Source: Synergistaceae bacterium (lineage in GTDB: Bacteria > Synergistota > Synergistia > Synergistales > Aminobacteriaceae). Taken from it: a DNA stretch of 50,389 bases. A program made the position numbers and the translations under genes. Positions 50,304 through 50,389 of this stretch are shown piece after piece. Numbering within the stretch: position 1 is the first letter of the stretch; every line of letters starts with the position of its first letter. The stretch lies in assembly GCA_017454625.1 (NCBI GenBank), contig JAFTCP010000093.1, positions 1-50,389 on the forward strand. The letters are read 5' to 3'. The notes beneath the pieces are model-generated. The model worked only from the letters and a program-made list of their open reading frames with translations, ran no database searches and was not told the DNA's origin.

Positions 50304-50389
50304 AGTGTATAAATATTTTTCGGCATTGTTCCATCAGTCAGCTTATCACTCGGCATAATCACGAATACGCGCTCTTGTCCCGGCCATAA
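50264..50389 (-). CDS. C-terminal 41 residues of a gene cut by the window edge
   Basis: An open frame runs in from the right edge and stops with TGA at 50264-50266. The visible end includes PGQERVFVIMPSDKLTDG and LEANGILLFSNQ. I cannot name the family from this fragment. It is read in the same direction as the secreted-protein gene, which starts 58 bp downstream. Confidence 0.55.
   Translation of the reverse strand, partial: LWPGQERVFVIMPSDKLTDGTMPKNIYTLLEANGILLFSNQ

Noticed and set aside
1-50389. tRNA or rRNA genes
   Set aside because: The gaps were read on both strands for cloverleaf and T-loop (GGTTCGA-type) sequences; none found.

Overview
The window looks like a chromosome segment of an AT-rich, anaerobic, flagellated bacterium. 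An uncultured member of the Synergistota (gut or rumen type) fits best; a clostridial Firmicute is the main alternative. This rests on the gene set (CDC48-type AAA ATPase, PEP-utiliser-tailed pyruvate kinase, NhaC antiporter, DUF721/DciA next to dnaN-recF-mnmG, sigma-28-type promoter on fliD, radical SAM-SPASM enzyme) and on AGGAGG Shine-Dalgarno sites with frequent TTG/GTG starts. No marker gene settles it.

Layout. 0.3-1.8 kb: dnaJ-like co-chaperone and pgsA. 1.8-4.0 kb (minus): FlaA1/CapD-type nucleotide-sugar dehydratase and a small partner. 4.1-6.0 kb (minus): a compact RiPP cassette, with a Gly-Gly leader precursor carrying a three-Cys core, a hairpin attenuator and a radical SAM-SPASM maturase. 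6.1-27.6 kb (all plus): dnaX-dnaE, pyk-cdaA-cdaR, glmM, galU, a hairpin/small-peptide cassette, a CDC48-like ATPase with rluD, dnaN-recF, and mnmG-dciA-abiH. 27.7-28.9 kb (minus): yedF-hpt. 29.2-33.9 kb: nudC (+), a PAS-dynamin GTPase (-) and lysA (+). 34-40 kb: a giant fliD behind a sigma-28-like promoter, tail-to-tail with a glycosyltransferase. 41.4-46.3 kb (plus): nhaC, trpF, an EamA transporter, and parA with an E/P-rich partner. 46.4-50.4 kb (minus): a truncated gene, a secreted protein, galE, a GGDEF protein and rsmA.

Themes. Cell-envelope and c-di-AMP functions (cdaA-cdaR-glmM, galU, galE, CapD-like, pgsA, lysA) and replication functions (dnaX, dnaE, dnaN, recF, dciA) dominate. The accessory layer is the RiPP pair, AbiH, the PAS-dynamin and the 18-kb peptide cassette.

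The most unusual global signal is that many intergenic gaps are built from diverged partial copies of the end of the adjacent gene. The clear cases are dnaX, dnaE, glmM, recF, nudC, PAS-dynamin, lysA, rsmA and the right-edge gene. Some copies include the ribosome-binding site, and several keep the reading frame, with differences mainly at third codon positions. All calls come from reading the sequence by eye; no database search was possible.
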